Source of the DNA: CAYTMY01 sp964618075
Lineage (GTDB): Bacteria; Bacillota; Clostridia; Eubacteriales; Anaerofustaceae
Length of the DNA: 64,000 nt
Assembly: GCA_964618075.1 (NCBI GenBank)
Contig: CAZTZO010000008.1
Span: 1-64,000, forward strand
Direction of reading: 5' to 3'
Part shown: positions 16,759-25,399 of the stretch, in pieces
Layout: each line of letters opens with the position of its first letter
Position numbering within the stretch: position 1 is the stretch's first letter
Notes under the pieces: generated by a model
Told to the model about the DNA's origin: nothing
Seen by the model: the letters and a program-made list of their open reading frames with translations, nothing else
Database searches by the model: none
Translations under genes and position numbers: made by a program

Positions 16759-18024
16759 TCACGCATTGTCTATTGTGCAAAATTCAAGTATGCCGGTTTT
16801 AGCGTCCAATTTATCCTTTGGAACAGTGATATCTATCATTTCTCCGGGTAAAAACTTGTTTTGCTTTTTATGAGCGATTTCCTCACCGTTTAAAAGTGCA
16901 ACGACAGTCTTATTTTCAACAACGCTCTTAACCCGCATGTAAAAGCGAATATCCTCATGCATCTGATGCGTATTAACGTACTGAGGCACAGTATATGATA
17001 TCTCGTCTTTATTTATGACCGTTATATCGTTTTCATCAAATGTTTTACCTTTTATATATAAGGCGGCTGCTTTGCCGGCAGTAAAGCTCTCCTCGGAAAC
17101 ATAATCAACAAGATCATGCACATGAAGCACATTTCCACAGGCGAAAATCCCTTTAACGCTCGTCTGTCTGTATTGATTTACCTGTGCGCCCTTCGTTCTT
17201 TTGTCTATCGTTATGCCAGCGCCCATCGTCAGCTCGTTTTCCGGTATAAGCCCGACAGACAACAATAAAGTATCGCACTTTATATATTGCTTTGTTTTCT
17301 CTATAGGCAAAAGATTCTCATCAACATCTGCTACAACCACGCCTTCAAGACGTCTGTCGCCGTGGATCTCTGTAACGGTACAGCTCGTTTTAAGGGGTAT
17401 ATTATAATCGTCCAGACACTGTACAATGTTTCTTTTCAGTCCGTTGGAATACGGCATTATTTCAAAAACTCCCTTAACGTGAGCCCCCTCAAGAGTCATT
17501 CTTCGCGCCATTATCAAGCCTATATCACCGGAGCCGAGTATAACGACTTCTTTTCCTATCGCATAGCCTCCGATATTTATAAGCTTCTGAGCGCTTCCGG
17601 CGGTAAACACTCCCGAGCATCTTCCACCCGGCGTATTCAAAGCGCCTCGAGGTCTCTCACGGCAGCCCATTGCCAAAATAACGGCTTTTGCTTCAATGTC
17701 GAAGCAACCGTCCTGTCCGTTCATGCACGAAACGGTTTTATTCTCATTTACAGAGGTCACCATCGTGTTTTTAAGGACAGTAACTGAAGTATCTTTAAGC
17801 GCGACAATATCCATATTCGCATATTCCGGTCCTGCAAGCTCCTTAGAAAAACGGTGAAGCCCGAAGCCGTTATGAATGCACTGGTTAAGTATACCGCCGA
17901 TTTTATCGTCCCTTTCAATGATAACGATGCTCTTAACACCCTCGTTAAATGCAGAAAGTGCCGCTGCCATTCCCGCAGGACCTGCGCCGACTATTGCAAT
18001 ATCAAATTTCTTATTCATAAGCAT
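16759..18024 (-). CDS. NAD(P)/FAD-dependent oxidoreductase (GlpB-like partner)
   Basis: About 421 aa. FDIAIVGAGPAGMAAA is the N-terminal FAD-binding GxGxxG motif; VILGSGDIGLIMARRM is the second dinucleotide-binding motif; KGIFACGNVLHVHDLVD is the C-terminal FAD motif. It is the pyridine-nucleotide-disulfide type of oxidoreductase, found beside GlpA-like proteins as the electron-transfer subunit. The start overlaps the upstream stop (TGATG); GTG 18027 and ATG 18018 are alternatives. Confidence 0.85.
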   Translation of the reverse strand: MLMNKKFDIAIVGAGPAGMAAALSAFNEGVKSIVIIERDDKIGGILNQCIHNGFGLHRFSKELAGPEYANMDIVALKDTSVTVLKNTMVTSVNENKTVSCMNGQDGCFDIEAKAVILAMGCRERPRGALNTPGGRCSGVFTAGSAQKLINIGGYAIGKEVVILGSGDIGLIMARRMTLEGAHVKGVFEIMPYSNGLKRNIVQCLDDYNIPLKTSCTVTEIHGDRRLEGVVVADVDENLLPIEKTKQYIKCDTLLLSVGLIPENELTMGAGITIDKRTKGAQVNQYRQTSVKGIFACGNVLHVHDLVDYVSEESFTAGKAAALYIKGKTFDENDITVINKDEISYTVPQYVNTHQMHEDIRFYMRVKSVVENKTVVALLNGEEIAHKKQNKFLPGEMIDITVPKDKLDAKTGILEFCTIDNA

Positions 18025-19457
18025 CACCTGTCACCAAATAAATCACCGGTTACTATATATGAACCGTGAGAATTTTTCGTTATTTCAGACATATCACATC
18101 CCAACTGTTTGGATAAAATTTCCATGACTCTCTGCATGCAGAAGCCGCCCTGACAGCGTCCCATGCCTGCCCTTACTCTGCGTTTGACTCCGTCAACATC
18201 GTAAGCACCGACACAGCTTTGTATACAGGCGATTATCTCCCCTTCCGTTATCCTTTCACAACGGCATACTATCCGCCCGAATGAAGGGTCTTTTTTTATA
18301 AGCTCGTTAAGCTCCTTTGGCGACATGGTATTTGTCTGCGGAATTTTCTTCCTGTACGGATTAAAGGCCTTATTCTGTTTAAGAGGTAAAATAGAATCGA
18401 GCGTCTCCGCCGTTTTTTTGGCTATCACATAAGACGTGCTTAAGCCCGGAGAGCATATCCCCGCGACATTGATAAAGCCTTCTATTTCACTTTGTTCTAT
18501 AATAAAATCTCCGTTTGTGCTCACGGCGCGAATGCCTGCAAACTGAGTAATGACCTTTCCTTTATCCATTGAGGGTATACTCTCTGTGGCCTTTGAAAAG
18601 ATACTGTTTAATACCTCAGAATGAGTGGATACATCGTCTTTATCATCTGTTTTATCATAGCTTGGCCCAACATATATATTTCCATGCACTGTTGGAGAAA
18701 CCAATACACCTTTAGAACCACCCGACGGTACCTGAAACAATACGCTGTTTGCCTTATAGCTTTCGTTTTTATCAAACAGCATATATTCCCCTCTTACAGC
18801 GGATATAGAAAAATACGGCTTTGCGACCATACTGTAGATGTCGTCTGCATTAACACCGGCAGCATTTATTATGACCTTTGATTTATATTCCGAAGTGTCG
18901 GTTTTGACAGTAAATACTTTGTCGTTTTTTACTATTGATTTAACAGCGGCATTTCTGTATAGCTTTACTCCGTTTGACACTGCGTTTTCAATAAGAGCAA
19001 TAGTATATTCGTAAGGGCTGATTATCCCGGCAGAGGGACAATATAAAGCGCTTTTTACATTTTCGTTGACATATGGCTCCTTTTGAAGGATAAACTCTTT
19101 TCCGACAATATGAAGATCGTCAATACCGTTTTTTTTGCCGTTTTCCAAAAGCATTGTATTCTTTTTCTCATCCTGCTCGGATAGCGCCAAAACAAACGAA
19201 CCGCAGCGATTCAAGGAAAAATCCAGCTGTTCTGAAAGTAACGTAAAGGAACGGTTACCCTCCTTTGATAATTTTCCCTTTAAGCTATCATACGCCGCGT
19301 CATACCCTCCGTGGACTATGCCGCTGTTCGCCTTTGATGTGCCGCAGGCAACGTCGTTTTCCTTTTCTAAAATAGCTATCGAAAGAGAATATTTGGATAG
19401 CTCCCTTGCTATAGCGCTGCCTACACAGCCAGCTCCTATTATCAAAACGTCATACAT
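18024..19457 (-). CDS. GlpA-like FAD oxidoreductase with BFD-type [2Fe-2S] domain
   Basis: 477 aa. DVLIIGAGCVGSAIARELSK is the FAD motif of the glycine-oxidase/glycerol-3-phosphate-dehydrogenase group, and the catalytic domain ends near FAGIRAVSTNGDFII...GICSPGLS. The C-terminal BFD domain has CRCERITEGEI...GRCQGGFC, four Cys for a [2Fe-2S] cluster. It probably oxidises glycerol-3-phosphate or a related hydroxy acid anaerobically with the next two gene products. No glpK or glpF adjoins, so the substrate is inferred only. Confidence 0.85.
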   Translation of the reverse strand: MYDVLIIGAGCVGSAIARELSKYSLSIAILEKENDVACGTSKANSGIVHGGYDAAYDSLKGKLSKEGNRSFTLLSEQLDFSLNRCGSFVLALSEQDEKKNTMLLENGKKNGIDDLHIVGKEFILQKEPYVNENVKSALYCPSAGIISPYEYTIALIENAVSNGVKLYRNAAVKSIVKNDKVFTVKTDTSEYKSKVIINAAGVNADDIYSMVAKPYFSISAVRGEYMLFDKNESYKANSVLFQVPSGGSKGVLVSPTVHGNIYVGPSYDKTDDKDDVSTHSEVLNSIFSKATESIPSMDKGKVITQFAGIRAVSTNGDFIIEQSEIEGFINVAGICSPGLSTSYVIAKKTAETLDSILPLKQNKAFNPYRKKIPQTNTMSPKELNELIKKDPSFGRIVCRCERITEGEIIACIQSCVGAYDVDGVKRRVRAGMGRCQGGFCMQRVMEILSKQLGCDMSEITKNSHGSYIVTGDLFGDR

Positions 19458-19473
19458 ATATTATAAGCCTCCG

Positions 19474-19505
19474 TTAATTAAAAAGCAGCACGTTGAAGCG
19501 CTGCT
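19474..19505 (-). terminator. Terminator read on the minus strand
   Basis: AGCAGC...GCTGCT inverted repeat, followed on the minus strand by TTTTTAATTAA. It would end transcription of the lipoprotein gene at 19572-21038 before the GlpA-like operon. Confidence 0.6.
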
Positions 19506-19571
19506 CTTCACGCGTTTTCGCTATTAAAAGATTGATTAAATCGCAGCGTGTTTTAGGTTTGATTGCATGAA

Positions 19572-21038
19572 TTATTCGTTGTCATTATGTATAATGGAAT
19601 CGAGTATATCGGTTAATGCTTTATTTTTTGTTGTTCCTTCCTCTACGCTTTCACTTTCCAAAAGACCCTGAGAAGCTTGAATATGTTGCTCTAGAACATT
19701 TTCATCTTGTTTTGTTTCTTTTTGCTTAAGTCCTTCCTTCAGGGAATCTCTCTTTTCTGAAAATGCCTGTTTGATTTTATCTATCGTATTTTTAAAGCCT
19801 TTATTAAACGTATTTATTTTTTCTTCTAATACGACCTTTTTAGCTTCTACAGAATCGGTTTCTATGCTGTTGTCAACATTCTCTACAGCCTGTGAAACCT
19901 CCTTTAAAACGGGAATGGTATCCTGAATGTCTATATCAGCGTCGTTTTGTTTTGTCTGAGAGCTAAACGGAAGCTCTGTTTTAACATCATCTTCGTCGCC
20001 GTATAATATTTTATCTATAATCTCTCCGGCATTGAAATCATTTGTATTATTGACTTCGCCCTTCATTTTGTCAGTTGCGCACTGAGCCTCAAGCATTTCG
20101 TCAAGCTTTTTCATGACTAATTTATTCTGCTCAACGCGTTCGTCCATATTAAAGGAATCGTCATGAATCCTATCGAGTATCGTATCAAGCCTGTAACAAA
20201 TCAGTTCGTTGTCGTTTGATGAATCTCTGTTATAGTAGCGACTGTCCTTAAACATTTCCTTTATACTGCTAAGCTGCAATGTCGCCGTTTCTGCCGTAAC
20301 GTCCTCAAGCTCTATCGTCACGAAGCTCTTTAATACCCAAACCAATGTTACGATTATCAAAAGACCTATTATAAGCCATATATAGAAAACAAGGTTGTTG
20401 TATTTAGCTCCGATATGAAAATCGTTCATGAAATTCGCCGCGTCAGGCAAAGAAGAAATATGAACGTCGCTTGCCGTAACGCTCACGAGATATATCATAC
20501 CGTTGGTTATGTGAAAATATATTTTTCCTTCGCCCTTGTATATTTCCTCGCTTGCCAAAGTCGAAGTGTTTATTTTTGTGTCGTACAGGGTATAATCGCA
20601 TTCCCAGTAGGTGCTGGAGTTTATTTCGACTAAGGATATTTTGTCTATACGCTTAGAGGCAACTATCGACTGAATATGATTTTCGAAATATTCCATCATA
20701 TACTCAGCGTTGTTGAACGTCGAATCAAACAAGGAAGAACCGTAATAATACTCGCCTCGCGAATGCTCGCTGCGTTCGTCTGAAGACAGGGAGGAATAGT
20801 AGTTTTCCGCCTGCACCATAATCATCACCTGGTCTGTATACTGTACCAAGGTCGTATTGCCGACTGATATTTCCGTTATTTTATCTTCATATTCTTTTGG
20901 TATGTAAAAATAATAACCAACATCAAAATTATACACCTCTGTTCTGTCGTTTAACGGTACTCTATTCCCGCATGAAGACAGAGGAGCTACAACCAAAAAC
21001 AAACTAAGCAAAACCAGCATTATTCTCTTCATCAACAC
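19572..21038 (-). CDS. Lipoprotein with membrane span and cytoplasmic-type coiled-coil tail
   Basis: 488 aa, not recognised. The N-terminal signal ends in a lipobox (APLSSC, Cys at about 23). An extracytoplasmic domain of about 190 residues is followed by a strong membrane span near 215-237 (WLIIGLLIIVTLVWVL) and a charged, coiled-coil-rich tail rich in Asp/Glu/Lys. The layout, outside sensor-like domain plus long inside tail, suggests a scaffold or sensor, but nothing names a function. An ATG two codons in (21032) is equally possible. Confidence 0.6.
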   Translation of the reverse strand: MLMKRIMLVLLSLFLVVAPLSSCGNRVPLNDRTEVYNFDVGYYFYIPKEYEDKITEISVGNTTLVQYTDQVMIMVQAENYYSSLSSDERSEHSRGEYYYGSSLFDSTFNNAEYMMEYFENHIQSIVASKRIDKISLVEINSSTYWECDYTLYDTKINTSTLASEEIYKGEGKIYFHITNGMIYLVSVTASDVHISSLPDAANFMNDFHIGAKYNNLVFYIWLIIGLLIIVTLVWVLKSFVTIELEDVTAETATLQLSSIKEMFKDSRYYNRDSSNDNELICYRLDTILDRIHDDSFNMDERVEQNKLVMKKLDEMLEAQCATDKMKGEVNNTNDFNAGEIIDKILYGDEDDVKTELPFSSQTKQNDADIDIQDTIPVLKEVSQAVENVDNSIETDSVEAKKVVLEEKINTFNKGFKNTIDKIKQAFSEKRDSLKEGLKQKETKQDENVLEQHIQASQGLLESESVEEGTTKNKALTDILDSIIHNDNE

Positions 21039-21157
21039 TTTAAACCTTATGCTACTAATATAAGCGCCATACCAGCTGTTTAATATAAAAAACAGTTACC
21101 GCAATTTAAGTTACATTCAATTATACCCTTTTTATAGTGCCTATGCAATAATAAATC

Positions 21158-21186
21158 TTGACAATTACATTACTGTTTTGTATAAT
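21158..21186 (+). promoter_or_regulatory. valS promoter
   Basis: TTGACA (21158-21163), 17-bp spacer, TATAAT (21181-21186): a consensus sigma-A promoter. Transcription would start at about 21193, at the beginning of the T-box leader. Confidence 0.85.
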
Positions 21187-21192
21187 TTTATA

Positions 21193-21425
21193 GAATATTT
21201 AAGTAAAAACTAAGATTGTGAAGAGTATGTATTGCATATGCAAAACAGAGAAAAGCTTATTTGCTGAAAAAGCTTTTGCATTTTAAAATACAGAAGGTCG
21301 CACATGAGTTTTCTGTAAATACAGCGTAATTGGCGCGTTAAGCCTGTGAGTGAATTCACCGCGAATTAAAACGGGTGGTACCGCGGATAATATCCGTCCC
21401 GTTAAAGGGGCGGTTTTTTATTTAA
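21193..21425 (+). promoter_or_regulatory. T-box leader of valS (Val specifier)
   Basis: The antiterminator core GGGTGGTACCGCGG (21373-21386) is diagnostic of a T-box. The terminator GTCCCGTTAAAGGGGCGG with a T-run follows at about 21397-21422. In Stem I, GTG...TGTATT pairs with AATACA...CAC and leaves an 8-nt specifier loop whose codon (positions 5-7) is GTC at 21297-21299, matching Val. Uncharged tRNA-Val should bind and allow read-through into valS. Confidence 0.9.
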
Positions 21426-21455
21426 AAGCTAACGATTGTCGGAAAGGGCGAAAAG

Positions 21456-24089
21456 ATGAAAGAACTCGAAAAAAACTACAACCCAAGTGAGATTGAATCC
21501 GAAATTTATGAAATGTGGGAGAAAAACGGTTACTTCAAGCCCGAAGTAAATCCAAACGGCAAACCGTTTACTATAGTTATGCCTCCCCCCAATATTACAG
21601 GGCAGCTTCATATCGGACACGCCTTCAACGGCACTTTGCAGGATATACTCATACGATATAAAAGAATGTGCGGCTACAGCGCACTTTGGGTTCCAGGAGA
21701 GGATCATGCAAGCATAGCCACGGAAGTCAAGGTAATTGCGCATATAAAGGAAACCGAAGGCAAAACAAAATATGAAATAGGCAGAGAAGAATTTTTGAAG
21801 CGCGCGTGGGAATGGGCTGACTTTTACCGTAATCGTATAACAAAGCAGTTCAGAAAGCTCGGCACCTCCTGCGATTGGTCGCGCGAAAGATTCACTATGG
21901 ACGAGGGCTGCTGCGAAGCCGTCAATGAAGCTTTTTTATTGCTTTACAACAAGGGCCTTATTTACAGAGCAAACAAAATAATAAACTGGTGTCCCAACTG
22001 TAAAACAGCATTAAGTGATGCAGAAGTCGAATATGAAGAGCAAAACGGACATTTGTGGCATATCAAATACCCCATAGAAAACAGCGATTCCTTCGTTACA
22101 GTAGCCACAACACGTCCCGAGACCATGCTGGGAGACAGCGCAGTTGCCGTTAATCCAAATGATGAAAGATACAAGGATATTATCGGAAAATTTGCCGTTC
22201 TGCCGCTTGTAAATAAAAGAATCCCTATAATCGCCGATGATTACGTAGATATGGAGTTCGGAACAGGTTGCGTCAAAATAACTCCTGCTCATGACCCCAA
22301 CGATTTTGAGGTCGGACAAAGACACTCTCTAGAACAGATTAAAGTCCTTAATGACGACGCCACAATTAATGAAAACGGCGGAATCTACTGCGGTATGGAC
22401 AGATATGAAGCGCGAGAAAAAATAATACAGGATTTGGAAAAGCTCGGTCTGCTCGTTAAGACAGAAGAGCATGTACATAACGTAGGAACCTGCTACAGAT
22501 GCTCCACGACAGTCGAACCGATCACATCGCTGCAGTGGTTCGTGGATATGAAGCCGCTTGCGAAGCCCGCTATAGAATGCGTCGAAAACGATATAACGCA
22601 ATTCGTGCCGGATCGTTTTAAAAAAATATATTTCAACTGGATGGATAATATCAGAGACTGGTGTATATCGCGCCAGCTATGGTGGGGACACAGAATACCC
22701 GCTTATTACTGCGAAAACTGCGGTGAAACTATTGTAGCAAAGTCAATGCCCGAAATATGCCCGAAATGCTCCCACACGCATTTTAAGCAGGAGGAGGACG
22801 TGCTCGACACATGGTTTTCTTCAGCGCTCTGGCCTTTTTCTACCCTCGGTTGGCCGAATAAAACAGATGATTTGAAAAAGTATTATCCCAACGATGTACT
22901 CGTCACAGCGTTTGATATTATCTTTTTCTGGGTTGCGAGAATGATATTTTCCGGAATTGAATATCTAAAGGAGCCCCCCTTCCACCATGTATATATCAAC
23001 GGGCTTATCCGTGACGAATACGGAAGAAAGATGAGTAAGTCGCTCGGCAACGGGGTGGATCCTCTGGAGGTAATAGAAAAGTACGGAGCGGACGCAGTAA
23101 GGTTCACTCTGATTACAGGCAACGCCGCAGGCAACGACGCCAGATGGCAGCCCGAAAAGATTGAATCCAGCAGAAATTTCGCCAACAAAATAAACAATGC
23201 GGCACGTTTCATTTTAATGAACATCGACGACTTTGACAAAAACACCTCCCAAGAGGACTTAGAACTTATCAATCTCGACAAATGGATAATTTCTCGTACA
23301 AACGAAATGACAGCGGAAATAAGCACAAATCTCGATAAATATGAAATGGGAATAGCTCTTGAAAAGCTCTACGGCTTTATATGGTCTGAATTTTGCGACT
23401 GGTATATAGAGTTTTCAAAGGCGCGTCTTAACGGCGAGGAAATAAAAGCCAAGAAAAGCACTCAATGGACTTTGTACCATACCTTTACGGATATACTAAA
23501 GCTTCTGCACCCGTTTATGCCGTTTATAACCGAGCATATATACACGTATTTTGCCACAGACGACAAGCCTTTGATAATAGCGAAATGGCCCGAATATAAA
23601 GAAGAGAACAATTATGAAACAGAACAATACGAAGTATCCGAAATAATAGAGGCGATTCGTTCGATAAGAAACGCACGAATAAAGATGAATATTCCGCCTT
23701 CTAAAAAAGCACCGGTATATATCACACCCAAACAAGGCTGTGAGAATATTTTCAAAGGAAATGAAATGATATTCATCAAGCTTGCCTCCTGTGATAAGGT
23801 AATTATTTCAGATGAACAGATCGACGAAGACAATTCTCTTTCGGTTGTTACAAATACGGCAAGATTCACAGTGCCTTTGGATTCTCTTATAGATAAAAAC
23901 AAAGAAAGAGAACGCCTGCAAAAGGAAATCGAAAAAATCAACTCCGACATTTCAAGAATCAATTCGAAGCTGTCAAATGAAAGCTTCACATCAAAAGCGC
24001 CTGCAAATGTCGTGCAAGCAGAACGCACGAAGCTAAAAAAAGCTACTGAGCTGCTCAGCGAGATAACTTCAAGTCTGAACGCACTTTAA
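21456..24089 (+). CDS. valS: Valine--tRNA ligase
   Basis: 877 aa class I synthetase. PPPNITGQLHIGHA holds the HIGH motif (about residue 47) and GRKMSKSLGNG the KMSKS motif (about residue 525). The editing domain (TTRPETMLGDSAVAVNP) and the tRNA-binding coiled-coil C-terminus typical of ValRS are present. Two Cys pairs (CPNC, CSTT/CENCGE...CPKC) suggest a zinc knuckle. Controlled by the T-box leader upstream. Confidence 0.97.
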   Translation: MKELEKNYNPSEIESEIYEMWEKNGYFKPEVNPNGKPFTIVMPPPNITGQLHIGHAFNGTLQDILIRYKRMCGYSALWVPGEDHASIATEVKVIAHIKETEGKTKYEIGREEFLKRAWEWADFYRNRITKQFRKLGTSCDWSRERFTMDEGCCEAVNEAFLLLYNKGLIYRANKIINWCPNCKTALSDAEVEYEEQNGHLWHIKYPIENSDSFVTVATTRPETMLGDSAVAVNPNDERYKDIIGKFAVLPLVNKRIPIIADDYVDMEFGTGCVKITPAHDPNDFEVGQRHSLEQIKVLNDDATINENGGIYCGMDRYEAREKIIQDLEKLGLLVKTEEHVHNVGTCYRCSTTVEPITSLQWFVDMKPLAKPAIECVENDITQFVPDRFKKIYFNWMDNIRDWCISRQLWWGHRIPAYYCENCGETIVAKSMPEICPKCSHTHFKQEEDVLDTWFSSALWPFSTLGWPNKTDDLKKYYPNDVLVTAFDIIFFWVARMIFSGIEYLKEPPFHHVYINGLIRDEYGRKMSKSLGNGVDPLEVIEKYGADAVRFTLITGNAAGNDARWQPEKIESSRNFANKINNAARFILMNIDDFDKNTSQEDLELINLDKWIISRTNEMTAEISTNLDKYEMGIALEKLYGFIWSEFCDWYIEFSKARLNGEEIKAKKSTQWTLYHTFTDILKLLHPFMPFITEHIYTYFATDDKPLIIAKWPEYKEENNYETEQYEVSEIIEAIRSIRNARIKMNIPPSKKAPVYITPKQGCENIFKGNEMIFIKLASCDKVIISDEQIDEDNSLSVVTNTARFTVPLDSLIDKNKERERLQKEIEKINSDISRINSKLSNESFTSKAPANVVQAERTKLKKATELLSEITSSLNAL

Positions 24090-24101
24090 AGTATAATTCA
24101 A

Positions 24102-24143
24102 AATACCACTGAAGAAAAACATGCTTTTTTCTTCAGTGGTATT
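24102..24143 (+). terminator. Terminator between convergent valS and trmD
   Basis: Long stem AATACCACTGAAGAAAA with its complement and a 5-nt loop; A- and T-rich sides let it act in both directions. Confidence 0.88.
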
Positions 24144-24198
24144 ATTACTTAAGCACAGGAATATATTTTGTTATGATAAATCGCGTGTAGTTTTATCT

Positions 24199-24888
24199 CT
24201 ATTCGTCATTTTTTTTATCGTTGATCAAATCCGGTCTGTATTCCCTTGTTATGTCTGTGCTCTGTTCTTTTTTATATTTCTCTATATTGGCGTGATGACC
24301 GCTGAGCAATATATCGGGAACGCACAAGCCCTTATAGTCGTATGGGCGTGTATATTGCTTGTATTCGAGAAGTCCATGTTCAAAGCTTTCCTCAAAAGTG
24401 CTGCCTTTGTTCCCGAGAACGCCGGGGATATAACGAGATACGCAGTCAATAAAGCACATGGCTCCGATATGACCGCCTGTGACGATATAATCTCCGATAG
24501 ATACCTCGTCCGTGACACAAAGCTTAACAGCCCTTTCGTCAATACCCTCGAAGTGTCCGCACAATAGTATGAGTTCATCGTTTTTGGCATATTCTTTTGC
24601 AAGCTTTGTAGTTAAACGTTTGCCTCTCGGAGTAAAGTAAATCACCGGTATGTCGCGTTCTTTTTTTACAGCTTGAATACAGTCGCATACAGGCTGAGCC
24701 ATCATTAGCATCCCCGCGCCTCCGCCGTATGGATAGTTGTCTACGCAGCCATGTTTATCGAGAGTGTAATCTCTTATATTATATGAATTGATTTGTATTG
24801 CACCGTTTGTTACTCCCCTGCCGATAACGCCCGTTTGGCTGTAGGCGTCTATAAGCTGGGTATAGAGAGTGCATACATCGAAAATCAA
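24199..24888 (-). CDS. trmD: tRNA (guanine-N1-)-methyltransferase
   Basis: 229 aa. Methylates G37 of tRNAs with G at position 36, preventing frameshifting. The knotted SPOUT core is seen as PYGGGAGMLM, YFTPRGKRL, LLCGHFEGIDERAV, EVSIGDYIVTGGH, and the C-terminal FEHGLLEYKQYTRP. It overlaps rimM by 4 nt, the usual rimM-trmD pairing. Confidence 0.97.
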   Translation of the reverse strand: MIFDVCTLYTQLIDAYSQTGVIGRGVTNGAIQINSYNIRDYTLDKHGCVDNYPYGGGAGMLMMAQPVCDCIQAVKKERDIPVIYFTPRGKRLTTKLAKEYAKNDELILLCGHFEGIDERAVKLCVTDEVSIGDYIVTGGHIGAMCFIDCVSRYIPGVLGNKGSTFEESFEHGLLEYKQYTRPYDYKGLCVPDILLSGHHANIEKYKKEQSTDITREYRPDLINDKKNDE

Positions 24889-25379
24889 CTTTTTACTCCC
24901 TTTGAAAGGTCTGCAACCATAAAATTATTCTCAATATCCACCTGCTTGACATACTCATTTAAATATGGCATCAGGTACGTTTCACCCGAGAGTGTGTATT
25001 CTATAAGATCTACGGCGCCGTTTTGGAGTATGTCCGTTAATACCCCGATGTTATCACTCTTGGTATCTCGTATACTCATGCCCTTTAAGTCCTCTATATA
25101 ATATTCACCCTCTGAAAGCTCAAGCGCGTCCTTTCTGTCTACCGATATAAAGCTTCCTCTGAGCTTTTCCGCCTGAGTCCTATCAGCCAATTCCTCCGTG
25201 AGAATAAGAGCAGCGTTTTTATGTATTCGAACGCTCTTGACGTTATAGCGTTTATCCCCAATAAGAAAATAGCTTAAATCGAAGAATCTGTTAATATCGT
25301 CTGTAATCGGAAGAACCTTTAATTCTCCGTTTATGCCGTGTTCGCCTATTATTTTACCTATTACGATGTTGCTATGCAT
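24885..25379 (-). CDS. rimM: Ribosome maturation factor RimM
   Basis: About 164 aa. N-terminal IGKIIGEHGINGELKVLPITDD and a C-terminal PRC-barrel (YIEDLKGMSIRD...GETYLMPYLNEYVKQVDIEN) define RimM, a 30S head assembly factor. An upstream ATG (25421) would add 14 residues inside the preceding gene; the family start fits 25379, although its ribosome site is weak. Confidence 0.93.
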   Translation of the reverse strand: MHSNIVIGKIIGEHGINGELKVLPITDDINRFFDLSYFLIGDKRYNVKSVRIHKNAALILTEELADRTQAEKLRGSFISVDRKDALELSEGEYYIEDLKGMSIRDTKSDNIGVLTDILQNGAVDLIEYTLSGETYLMPYLNEYVKQVDIENNFMVADLSKGVKS

Positions 25380-25399
25380 TAATTTATTATCCGATCGAT

